A DNA stretch of 64,000 nucleotides. It comes from Sesamum alatum (taxonomy: Eukaryota > Streptophyta > Magnoliopsida > Lamiales > Pedaliaceae). Location of the stretch: NCBI GenBank assembly GCA_034509735.1, contig JACGWO010000012.1, positions 25,387,188 through 25,451,187 on the forward strand, written 5' to 3'. Position numbers and translations under genes: made by a program. Each line of letters begins with the position of its first letter. The stretch's first letter is position 1. Of the stretch, positions 14,001-26,000 are shown in pieces. Below the pieces are notes generated by a model, which was not told where the DNA came from, made no database searches, and saw only the letters and a program-made list of their open reading frames with translations.

Positions 14001-17000
14001 AAACCACCTTCTCGCGGGGAGAAAGAGCCATTGAGCTCTTTGCCCCAGACGAAGCCTGGGTTAGCAAAATCATATGCATCTGCTGCCTCATCAGGTCCTG
14101 TCAATGTGCAGAAAGATGTGCCCCACACTTCGGCTTCTACTTTGTCTCCCATGGATAGCTCTGCATCAGCATCAACCACATCTGCTGATGAAGCAAGAAC
14201 CGGGACAGTTCCACCTGATTCTGGTAAAGATAACCACAAGAAGCTAGGCAACAGAGGTCAGCTGGATCAGGTATTTTATCGATTTTTTATTGGTCAGTTG
14301 TGCAGTTTGAGGAAGTTTCTGCATGTATTTGAGCATGATTCGCAAATCATTTTCAGGGTGGGATATCTGCCACTGTATCAAGTTTGCCTTCTCAATTGGC
14401 TGAGGCTGATGCTATGGAAGCAAAATCTGCTTCATCTGGAATTAATATGGTATCCGAAACTGCTAAGGAATCATTATCAAGAATGGTATCTGATTCTTGT
14501 GAGGCTTCTCATTTGACAATTGGGGGTGCTATGGAAGAAAAGATAGGTGATGAATCTCAAAGTGTAGGGATGAAAGGTGTAGATAGCAGACAATCAGAGG
14601 CTGACACAATGGGTAGCAAAGAACAAATAGAAGCCACATCAACTGAGAGTTCGAAACCCTATGAACCTAGTCTAGACACATCTTTGAGGTCTCTTTCTTT
14701 AGAACCTGGAGAAACCACCGATAAAGTCGAGGAAAGATCTGACATGGAGGTAATATCCACTAATGGTGGTTTATTGGAAGATAGGCACGAAAAGCCAGAA
14801 GAATCTTCAGGTTGTTGCTCTGATGATGTCGAGATGAATGATAATTTAGCTGCATCCACTGACACATTGGGTCGTCAAAATACTGAGAGTTCTGTGTCAG
14901 TGACTGGTCTGTCTGTGCAGAATGAGAAAACTTCTCCAGATGTGTTCTCAAGTGTGCCTAATGGCATGGACACCAGAGAAACAAATGTTGAAAAGTATGC
15001 TATGGTGGACCAAGAGCCTGCCCTGTTTTAGTTCCATCCTCTCCTAAAGCTGCTTTGGGACCTCAAAATGAAGATATTGACAGTAATAGTCGTGTCTTAG
15101 TTTCGCCTCCTCTGTCTAGTGTCAAAGAGAATACCTTGGCAGATACAAATGTGGCAAGAAGTTCCGTGCCCCGAGGTAAAAAGAAAAAAAAAGAATTATA
15201 TAAAAAAGCAGAAGCTGCTGGTACGAGTTCTGATCTTTATATGGCATATAAGGGTCCCGTCGAAAACAAAGAAGCTGTAACGTCTGCAGAAGGCTCAGAT
15301 AAATCTTCAATCATTAACGAGAAGCAGACATCTGCTAATGTATCTCCGGACAATGCTGTGCCATGCGAGAAACCTGCACAGGGTAAAGTGGAGCCGGATG
15401 ATTGGGAAGATGCTGCGGAAATCTCTAGTCCACAGTTAGAGACTTCAAAGAATGAAAATGACAGTAAGGATGAAGATGTGTATGGATTAACGACTAAAAG
15501 GTACTCTCGAGATTTCCTCCTAAAATTTGTGGAGCAATGCACTGATCTTCCTGAGGGATTTGAAATTACTGCTGACGTAGCAGATACGCTGATGGTATCT
15601 AGTGTCCATGTTTCACGGGAGTCCTATCCTAGCCCTGGGCGTACAATTGACAGGCCAGTTGGTGGTCCTAGACCAGATCGTCGTGGAAGTGGCTTGGGAG
15701 ATGAGGACAAATGGAGTAAATTTCCTGGGTCTCTTATGTCCGGGAGAGGAGATATGCGGACAGATGTTGGCTATGCGAGTAATATTGCTGGGTTTCGGCC
15801 TGGCCAAGGAGGTAATTATGGTGTTCTAAGGAATCCTCGGGCTCAGGCACCTATGGCATATGCTGGGGGCATCCTATCTGGGCCAATGCAGTCCCTGGGT
15901 CCTCATGGTGGTGGCCTTCAAAGAAACAATTCTGATTCTGATAGGTGGCAGCGCGGCACTGGTTTTCAGAAGGGTTTGATGCCTTCTCCTCAGACACCAA
16001 TGCCGGTGATGCACAAAGCTGAAAAGAAGTATGAAGTAGGTAGGGTTGCTGACGAAGAAGACGCGAAGCAGAGGCAGTTGAAGGGCATCCTGAACAAGCT
16101 TACCCCTCAAAATTTTGAAAAACTGTTTCAACAGGTTAAGCAATTGAACATAGATAATGTTGTTACACTTTCTCGGTTGATCTCACAGATTTTTGACAAA
16201 GCTCTGATGGAGCCTACCTTCTGTGAGATGTATGCGGATTTCTGCTTTCACCTTGCTGCAGATTTGCCAGATCTAAGTGTGGATAATGAAAGAATTACGT
16301 TCAAGAGATTACTACTGAACAAGTGCCAGGAAGAATTTGAGAGGGGAGAAAGAGAAGAAGAAGAGGCAAATAAAGCAGAGGAAGAAGGTGAAGCTAAACA
16401 GACAGCAGAAGAGAGAGAGGAGAAGAGACTCCAAGCACGAAGACGCATGTTAGGTAATATTAGGCTGATTGGAGAACTGTACAAGAAGAGAATGTTGACT
16501 GAGAGGATAATGCATGAGTGCATAAATAAGTTGTTGGGACAGTATCAGAATCCTGATGAGGAAAACATTGAGGCCTTGTGCAAATTGATGAGCACTATCG
16601 GTGTGATGATAGATCACCCCAAGGCAAAGGAACATATTGATGCGTATTTTGATATCATGGGGCAGTTGTCCAACAATATGAAGCTTTCGTCCAGGGTCAG
16701 ATTCATGCTGAAAGATGCCATCGATCTGAGAAAGAATAAGTGGCAACAGAGGAGAAAAGTTGAAGGTCCAAAAAAGATTGAGGAGGTACACAGGGATGCA
16801 GCTCAAGAGCGGCAGACACAAGCAAGTAGGCTGGGTCGCTCTCCCAGCATGGCTAATTCTGTTCGAAGGGGTCCACCTATGGATTTTGGTCCTAGATCTG
16901 CTGGTATGTTATCTCCACCAGGTTCTCAGACTGGTGGTTTCCGTGCTGTTCCCCCACAACTACGTGGTTATGGTACTCAGGATGTTCGGATGGAGGAGAG

Positions 17001-20000
17001 ACATTCCTTTGATAACAGGACCATGTCTGTTCCTCTGCCCCAAAGACCCATTGGTGATGATTCTATAACTCTTGGCCCCCAAGGTGGTCTTGCAAGGGGA
17101 ATGGCTTACAGAGGGCATCCATCAGCTCCTAACATTCCATTGGCTGAGATGCCAAGTCCTGGAGATGCACGGAGGATGGGACCCGGCCAGAATGGATTTA
17201 GTTCCATGCCAGAACGGGCGGTTTATGGCCAAAGAGAAGATCAGATGCCAAGGTATATGCCAGACAGGTTTGCTGCTCCTCCCAATTACAACCACTCACA
17301 TCCTCAGGAGAGAAGTATGTCCTATGGTAATAGAGAGGTTAGAAACACAGACAGCAATTTTGACAGATCTATGCCTATTTCTCCACCTGGTCGAGGTGGG
17401 GCAACAACTAGCACACAAAATGTGTCTTCAGATAATGTGTGGTCAGAAGAGCTCTTGCGGGACAAGTCTGTGGCTGCAATCAGAGAATTCTACAGGTATT
17501 TTCGGAATTCAACCTGTTATTTATTTTGTTGTAATTTTTCAGATTATGCGATCACACTTTCCGAAGTCAATCAACAATTAGGAATATGAATGTGTCCTCT
17601 GTGCAAATTAAGCAACTTAATATTCTTTATAAGGTCAATTATGCATGAACACTAAGTAACTCAGTTCCTCTTTTAAGCCTACTGAAAAGTTTTGTTCCTC
17701 TATTTAAAGCTGTGTCGGTGGGAATTTAACCAATAGTAGCCATGTTCAAACACTATTATCTTCTTTACTATGTAGCAATGTTAGCTGCTGTGTTTTTGTG
17801 ATTGTGATAATGCGCGACAGGGAATGGAACCAGTAATTTCCATCTTTGAGGATTGGATTACTCAAGTAACTCTATTTCCTTAAAGCATCTTCAGTAATTG
17901 GCTCTAAAGCAAATTAGGACATTTTCTGGAATTTGTGTTAAGACGTATGCACAAAAATATGTTGGATATATAGTTTGTTGGTGCTAAGCGCAAATGTGTT
18001 TTTATTTTTCATTATGCTTTATTTCAATGACCAGTTGGGATATTTTTCTCGACATTTGAATTTCTAAATCTGAAGGGTAGGGTGGCTGTAGATTGATACT
18101 GCTTTCTAATGATTAAGCTAGTATGTTTGTCGCCCACCCTGGGGCACTTGGACAAAATCCAGGAAATGAAGTTGCAGAACTCGAATTATACATCTGGTTA
18201 GTGATCAGGGTTATTACTTGCTTGCCTCCCTTCTGACATATTGAAGGTGATTTTTCAAAATGATTCTTGGAAGATAGAAGAATTATGATAATTTTTGTTG
18301 GAGTGAGAGTAAGTTTTATCTTCTGGAAGGGATTTTTATCTTGTTTGAATCAGTTGCAGAAAGGAATGATTAAGCTATATGTGTTATCATCAATATTTAC
18401 TACAAGTAAATATATATGCTTGTTAAATTTTGTGTTGGAATAGGGGTGAAATTTGCCTTCTGGAATAGAGTTTTATCTTGTTTGGAACAGATTAAATAAG
18501 TTAGAAGTTATGTGCATATCATCAGTATTTGCCAGTAAAGACATATTCGCAGTTCTATAGAACCTGGGTGTCTGGGTTGTTTCTTTATTTATTTATCTAC
18601 ATGTGTTACATCAATATTTACTAAAAGTAAAAATATATGCTTGTTAAATTTTGTGTTGGAATAGGGGTGAAAATTTGCCTTCTGGGATAGAGTTTCTTGT
18701 TTGGAACAGATTAAATAAGTTATAAGTTATGTGCGTATCATCAGTATTTGCCAGTAAAGACATATTTGCAGGGCTATAGGACCTGGGTGTCTGGGTTATT
18801 TATTTATTTATTTATCTATCTTAAAATTCCTTTTACCTTTCCCATTTTGGAAGGCTTTTGTGTGGCCTTTTGCCTTTGGCCCATGTTGCGAAAGGCTTGA
18901 ATTAGCAGGGATTCGCAATGAGAACTAATTTTGATGCATATTTCTTGTGCATGGGATATATTGATTATTGGGAAAACTGGAAAGACGAGAAAGAAATTCA
19001 TTCTTCTTGACACGGAAGCACATAATGAATTTATTTTTCATTTTGTTCGGAGGTTCCATGAAATGCATGCAAATTAACCGTCTGTGTGTTCCAGAATTTC
19101 CTTCTTTTCTGAAATTCTTGTTCTTACTCTTTTCTGCCTATTACATATTCCTTAGAGGACAAAATTGCATTGGGTATGTCATCGCAATCTTGGTTACTCC
19201 AGAATCAGTTTGTCCTTGATAAAGATCAGGGTGAGCCACCAGATAAGACGAAGTGCAATAATTTCAGCTGGTTACTAAAAGCAAAAGAGTAATACAACTG
19301 ATTGCAACTTTAAGAAAGTTACTTTTATGAAAAGGTCTACTTTAGGGAAGAGGACATAATCTGAGCTGTAAAAGTAAAGTGGGATGGTTACTAGTGTATG
19401 AGGAAGCACCATATTTTGTTAGATGTATAGATGATATCGCATATTCAATTCAAAACTTCTGTTCGTCTTAGTTGATCATCATGTATGTTCTATATTACTG
19501 TAGACCCTTGAAATCTTTATTGTTGCATCTGTGGAATTTTTATACGAATGCGATGGAATGCATTTTTTCATTTCTTTTTTCTCTTCTTCATACGTGCCGT
19601 TGTGATCACCACCAACCTGATGATACACCCATTTGCTTCTCTGTGCTAAAATTTGCAGATGTTGTCTTAGCTATGTCAGTCAGTGTAAGATCACCAGTCT
19701 CTCGAAAAAACCTGTTTCATGTCGATGTATTAAATGTTGAGCGCTGGAATAAAAGATTTTGATGTTTAGTCATCATGTATGCTTATGTGGGCCACTTGCG
19801 GAGACAGGAATGGCCAAATCATTGAGTCCTTTGAGAATATGAGTGAGCTATTCACCATGAGAGTCATATTTGATGCTTAGAAGCATTCACTTTTTCTTTT
19901 CAATGTTTTGTTCTAGGCAGTTTACTCTCTTTTATCGTAATGTCCAGGACATCTTGGGTAAAACACTTCTCATGATATTTATTTTATGCATAATATCATC

Positions 20001-20826
20001 TTGGAGAAGTGATTATATAGCTACAACTAATGCCCATGGGTGGATGCCTGTGTATATCATCTTTTTGTGTTGCTATTGCATGAAATACTGTTTTTGAGAT
20101 CTGTTACAGTTCTGTTGGCTTTTTATTATTTCTGTTGTGGTTAAGATAGATTAGCTTCTCCTTTCGGCCCATCTAACATGAAAATCTATCTTTTCTTCCA
20201 GTGCAAGAGATGAGAATGAAGTTGCTTTGTGCATCAAGGATTTGAACAGCCCCAGCTTTTATCCATCTATGATCTCTATCTGGGTTACCGATTCTTTTGA
20301 GAGGAAAGATGTCGAGAGAGATCTCTTGACAATGTTACTAATCAATCTTACAAAAGCTCAAGATGGGATGATAAGTGAAGATCAACTCATTAAAGGGTAT
20401 GCTAGGTCCAGCATATTATGACGATTAGTATTACTCTCTTAATTCTTTCTAACCCTTGTCCGAATTGAATTTTGATCATATTCTTATGTGGACAGGTTTG
20501 AGTCTGTTCTTGCTGTCTTGGAGGATGCTGTAAATGATGCCCCTAGAGCGGCAGAGTTCCTTGGCCGTATTTTTGCCAAAGTCGTAATGGAGAATGTCAT
20601 TTCACTTTCTGAAATTGGGAGGTTGATATATGAAGGTGGAGAAGAGCAAGGTCGGCTCGTAGAAATAGGGCTTGCAGCTGAAGTCCTTGGAAGTGTGTTG
20701 GATATCGTCAAATCCGAAAAAGGTGATTCTGTATTGAATGAGATTCGTTCAAGCTCTAATCTGCGGCTAGCGAACTTCAGGCCTCCAGGCTCTAACAAGA
20801 CATTGAGAATAGACAAGTTTATTTAG
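11043..20826 (+). CDS. EIF4G: eIF4G scaffold protein, tandem copy 2 (complete gene, three frame breaks)
   Basis: Second eIF4G gene. Coding exons: 11043-11203, 11430-11557, 11765-11944, 12080-12153, 12273-12330, 13060-13846, 13989-14270, 14357-17495, 20202-20396, 20496-20826. The start is the first ATG after a pyrimidine-rich leader and opens MSHNQSRAERS, typical of plant eIF4G. With breaks ignored the product is about 1777 aa, close to the roughly 1.7 kb-codon plant eIF4G rather than the short eIFiso4G. eIF4E-binding YSRDFLL is near residue 938, MIF4G about 1135-1370, MA3 from about 1603. Breaks relative to copy 1: nine instead of eight A at 12316-12324, an extra A at 13502-13505, and three instead of four C at 15021-15023 (stop at 15029). 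All three are +/-1 in homopolymers and the flanking frames stay clean, so assembly error or very recent decay are both possible. Exon 7 lacks about 34 codons present in copy 1, in frame. Confidence 0.93.
12563..12614. repeat. (AAT)n microsatellite in eIF4G copy 2 intron
   Basis: Imperfect AAT/ATA trinucleotide array in the intron between exons 5 and 6 of copy 2. The matching intron of copy 1 (166-805) has no such array, so it expanded after duplication. Confidence 0.7.
18380..18800. repeat. Tandem duplication of about 212 bp inside the long eIF4G copy 2 intron
   Basis: Two adjacent units share the same order of landmarks: ATATATGCTTGTTAAATTTTG, a run ending in TTTGGAACAG, then CAGTATTTGCCAGTAAAG and CCTGGGTGTCTGGGTT. 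They begin near 18410 and 18625. Copy 1 has only one related unit (about 6210-6370). Non-coding. Confidence 0.65.
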
Positions 20827-20895
20827 AGGGTAGAGATGCTCATTGTATCTGGTAGAAAATTTTATTTCTTGTTTTCTTATTTCACAGTTCTAAAG

Positions 20896-20927
<32 letters not shown>

Positions 20928-21601
20928 CATTCTTGGCCGATGGGGGTTATTGAGGGAAAAATCTTTATGTTTTCATAGTATTTTTACCAAGAAATTGATT
21001 ACAATTTTTGGAAGGTGCAATTGAGCATCAAGTTATCTTCATCAACTCTCTCTCCTGTAGCATATGTTAGTGCTTTCAACAAAGGGATTACAAACAAGAA
21101 CTTCTCATGGAGCACCATGAAACAAATTTGATTAACTCCTCTATGTGTTTGATCATTTTTGAATGTATCGTGTTATACTTTGAATCTGGCTTCAAATCTT
21201 AACAAAACAAGTGATAAAGAAGTTCAATTCACTAGGTATAACAAATAAAATACCTATTTCTGGTAATGCATGATGCTTAGCTTGGCTGCCGATTCTTTTG
21301 CGAGGAAAGCATGTTGAGGTATCTTTTATAAACCTCTTTAATAGCCATTTGGTATGATCAATGAATACACAGGATATTCTTTAACTTACAGGCTTTATTT
21401 GCTTTTGTTTTACAGTAATTGTCTGTTTTTGCAAAATAAAAGGGGTGTTCTAGATAAATAGGTTTACTTTAGAAAGATTGAAGTGTGTATCCTAGAAGGG
21501 GGAAAAGATAAAGTAGAGTCATGTTGAGATAATTTTGGCAAAACAATGACAAATATCACTGCTTGGAGGTGTTTAATTCTTGCAGCATTTGTTAATAGTT
21601 T
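20827..21601. other. eIF4G copy 2 3' UTR and flank
   Basis: Homologous to the copy 1 flank up to about 21060. Contains an (AT)n run at 20896-20925 that is absent at the matching place in copy 1. No gene seen beyond it. Confidence 0.55.
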
Positions 21602-22029
21602 GAGTAAATTACATCCACTTTTTCCGAGGTTTGACATAATAAAAAATATTCCCTGTTATTTGAGAAATTACAAATACCCTGAACTTAACGTCTATCTAAC
21701 AATAAACTCATTCCATTAGCCTTTGTTAGGTTCCCATCTAATTTTTATGGTAAATAATTTTATATATTTTTTATAATTTTCTAAAATATTTTTATTTATT
21801 AATATTCTTTATAGATTATTTACTTTATCCACCCTCACTTTCTTTTTACATTTTTTCCTAATATTTGTTTTAGAAAATAAAAATTCCAACAAAAGTAAAA
21901 TAATACTTTTCACATTATCGTCTAGGAGCTACATAACTTCCATTTAAGGGGAGTATTTGTAATTTTTCAAACAACAAGATGGTATTTGTAATTATGCCAA
22001 ATCTCAAGGGAAATAGCTATAATTTAGCC
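21602..22029. mobile_element. Mutator-like MITE, 428 bp, TSD TAATAGTTT
   Basis: Left end GAGTAAATTACATCC; right end, read inverted, GGCTAAATTATAGC, with continuing similarity inward. It is flanked by an exact 9-bp direct repeat TAATAGTTT at 21593-21601 and 22030-22038. A 9-bp target duplication with long inverted ends is the signature of Mutator-like elements. No transposase coding. Confidence 0.75.
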
Positions 22030-23067
22030 TAATAGTTTTTATTATAGGGCAATTGCTAAGAGTCCATCTCGCTACAAAAACTTGCTACTGGGCTACTTCA
22101 CAAACTTATATGAGAAGCCATAGACTTGCTCCATCACACAGAAAATTCATACATATAATTTGTATAAACTATCCAGGCTCATTATACAGTAGCATTTCGT
22201 TAATAGGAATGTGCAGTGATTTCCTATTTCCAGGTGATGATGGTTTCATCAGATGCCTTTTACAGATTCACGGGAGGTATAAAGCAGAATATGTAGTCTC
22301 TGAGAAATTGTAGAAAGAAACAGTTCACACTTCTGAAAATGCAAAACAGACTATCAAGATTGATCGCAAATGCTCATGACACGATAGGAGACTGTTGAAA
22401 TCCGATCCTGCAAACATACAGTAAACATCAAAGAAAGTCTCCCCTGAAGCAGGTATAAAGAACTACATCAGTTTGGAAGAAAAGAAATGTAAGTTATACA
22501 CGATCAGGAGTCATCAACTATAAAGATGAAAAAAGGACAAACGCTAGGCTCTTGGGCGATTACTGCTTTGTGCAACTAGCTCTATATCTCATGATTGACA
22601 TCTAAAACCAAAAGTTTATTCTTTTAGAATGTTCCCTTAGAAACGGCTTCAAAATACTTGGATCCTCATGTTATCAAGATTATCATACTTTGTCAAGCTA
22701 TGAACCAGAAGGAGGCATTTAGCATCTTCTAGATTATTCATCATCCGACATAAACGAGTTAGATAAATTAGCATAGTAAATTCCTTATCACAAGCAATGT
22801 TGCAAGTGGGATGTTGTTGTACATGCCATGACTAAACTGAGACATACCTATTTAGACCCATAATAATGCTGCACTTCATCAATTTCATTTTGAGGAGAAA
22901 GCACGGAGAGTATATCCCTGCTTTTCAGTTGGAAGAGCAGACATATTTTAAAATACTGATGACATTGTTAGAGTGACACACTCGATGTTTAGATGAAAGT
23001 GTCCCAAAACCTGATAAAGATACTCAATAAACTAGGTCATGTACCTGAAACATTTTTTCATGAATCT
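22030..23067 (-). other. Region downstream of the CLSY-like gene
   Basis: Lies 3' of the CLSY-like stop on the minus strand. A splice-donor-like TTTCAG/GTACATG just after the stop (about 23040-23055) and an acceptor-like TTTGCAG near 22408 suggest a spliced 3' UTR, but this is inference. No other gene seen. Confidence 0.35.
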
Positions 23068-26000
23068 TCAAGTTGTGTGACCAAAAGTTTGAATTAAGTC
23101 CGCATCCTTTGGCTGATTAATAATCTTTTCAAACATTTGTTTCAATTTTGCATGACCAACCATCTCCTCAAGGATCCTGTCTTCAATACCCAAAGAAGGA
23201 TGCTTCTGTTTGTTGCTTTCATTAGAAGAAGAGGTGAACACAAGCTCAGACAAACGGTCCTTCTCAGCTTGCCTGCAGTACTTATCTGCCTCACTTGTAC
23301 CCAAAGTCATCAGATGGTAGGTATAGACAAACTTCTTTTGCCCGATCCTATAAGCACGACATATCGCTTGCCTTTCCACTGATGGATTCCAAACAACATC
23401 CAGCAAAATTACCCTGGAAGCTCCAACTAAGCTTATACCCTCAGAACAGCACCTCGTTGAGGCAAGCATGACTTTCGATTCACTCTGCGGATCATTGAAT
23501 ACATTTATCAACATCTGGCGTTGCTTTTGTTCTAGCTTTCCTTGCATCCGCAGAATTTGCTTTCCGACGACCCACTTGAAAATTTCTTTGAGTTGTTCCT
23601 TTATCAATTCTAGAGGTTGAATGTACTGGCTGAATATGAGTACTTTTTCATTCAATGCCACGCTGAGGTGCACAAACTCCAGGATAAATTTTGTTTTAAC
23701 ACCTTCATTAGGATTGAGCTTAGATGCCTGCACTGCTTCCAGGTCAATTCCAATCCTTTCCTCTTCAGTTGAATCAGAGTGTTGGAAAAGGTATGGATGC
23801 ACAGATATCAAAGCTACCTTATGTTCAAAATGAAAGGTGTTTGGTGACCCTTCTAACCTCTCAATCAAACTCTTCTGTAGTGCTGGGGGTTTCAGAAGGA
23901 TAACACAATCTCTTAACCCAGGGAGACTCTCTTGAAGAATGGTGCCTTTGTGTACATGAACAAAAGGTGACATGGAAATTTTAAGCTTCTCAACAGCACG
24001 GTCAATGGCTTCTGGAATTAGAGTAGATTGAGACTTTTCCTCTTTGTATTTTCTCTTTGAGGACTTTCTCCTTGATGCTATCATTTCGGCAAAAGTTTTC
24101 TCTTGTGCAAGTACATCAGCAATTGCTGGTCTCACTATATGCAATGTGTTGAAGAGTTCGCCAAAATTATTTTGGAAAGGAGTTCCAGAAAGAATGACCC
24201 GCTTCTCGGTCTGGACTTTAAGGAGAACATTCCAAATGTTACTCCTCCGATTACGAGGAGTATGCCCTTCATCAAGAATTACCAATCCAGGCTTTTCAAG
24301 AAGTATTTTCCTCAGAGCTTTTGTTTTACCGTCAATAATGATTCTCTCTCTCATCTCGCTTGTCTTCTCTTCTAAGTATTTCTCCCCAGTCAACTTCTCG
24401 AATAAGCTATAGCTGATTCCCAAGATGCTTCTGCCCATGTTCCACGAATATATCTTTACCATACGAGCTGCGTCCTTGTTTCCACGTTTCGCTCCAGCAA
24501 GAAGTCCAAGAGCGGTCTTGTTCTCCTTGCCCGAGAACTCCAGGTTATTGAGGTTGTGGAACGGGAAATCAACGTTCCACTTTCTGAACTCTTCTTCCCA
24601 AGTGAGGAGCATACTGGCTGGGGTAATAATCATTGGCCGGCAGTTAGGAAATAGTCTCAAATAAGATTCCAGGAATACTATGGTCAAACGGGTTTTTCCG
24701 GTCCCTGGAGCATGGGAAATAATGCATCCACCCACTCCATCAGGCTCAGTGCTCTTCAGTTCATCAAGATTGATGCTTCCTGCCAAGTTTTTCCACAGAA
24801 ATTCAAAGCCTTCTTGCTGATGTTCATACATACTTTCTCGAATACCAGGTTTAATACTCCAAACAGTGCCATTAGCACTATTGTTGAAATTAGCAACAGT
24901 ATCCTTTGAAGATTGTAAATGGAAACCATCAAACTCTAGATGTTGCTCTGTTTCAGGATATCTTTTCCTTTCTGATTCAGTACAAGTTTTTTCGACCTAC
25001 ATAAATGGAAGAAGGGAAAGTTTGCCCCCCAAAAATTTAAGTCAATGAAATAACATTCAAATTCGGATGTGAGAGTCTTCTAGATAGAATTAGTAATATG
25101 CAGGAGGTGAGAAATTCGGCTGCAAGTTCATAAGCTCATCATCAAGCAGTCAAAGTGCATAAATTCTTAGGGATGGCAATGGGCATTTATTATGTATGTA
25201 TCTAAGTGATATTATATATGTATATATATAAGAGCGACTTTTACAAGTTTTTGTTCTATCGTGGAACGACATCCGTATCCTAATTAAGTAATATTTTTAA
25301 TAACAAATAAGAATTAGTTAAGAAAACAAAGTTATATTTGAGAAGAAACTTATTTAGTAGTCATAATTCTTCTAAACTGCCTATATATAATTTTAAAATG
25401 AACAATGTTTCTAACTAAAATATAATAAAAACGGTAAAGCATATTCAAAGCGATTAGTTTTCTATAGATATTTTAAATATTTAATGAAAATTTCAATTTA
25501 ATAATGCATATACAATGGCTTTTGGTGGTAAAATTTTAAATGAACTACATACGAATAACATGTAAAATATAAAGCTAAAACTTCAAAAATCACAAAACAT
25601 ATTAAACAATAAACATGATAAATTGCAAATAAAAAATCACAATTATTAAATTGAAATTGCTTTTGAAAAATTTATAATGAGTGATACCTGACTAATCATT
25701 TTTATTTTAATATTTGATAATCCTTCCTATATTAAATTTTTACTTTAATGTTAAATACTTTCTGTCACAATATCATGAAGGTAACATAACAAATAATTTG
25801 ATTTCGATAAATCAATCAGAAAAGATATACTATTTAAATGATAAAATAATACCAAATTGATTAATGTAAAAAAACATTACAAAAATAAATTAAAGAATAT
25901 GAAATACAAATCAACAAACAATAATAAAATACTATTTAAACCAAAAAAATAATAATAATAACATAGTATTTAAAATATGCTAAAGTGAGAGGATTAAGAA

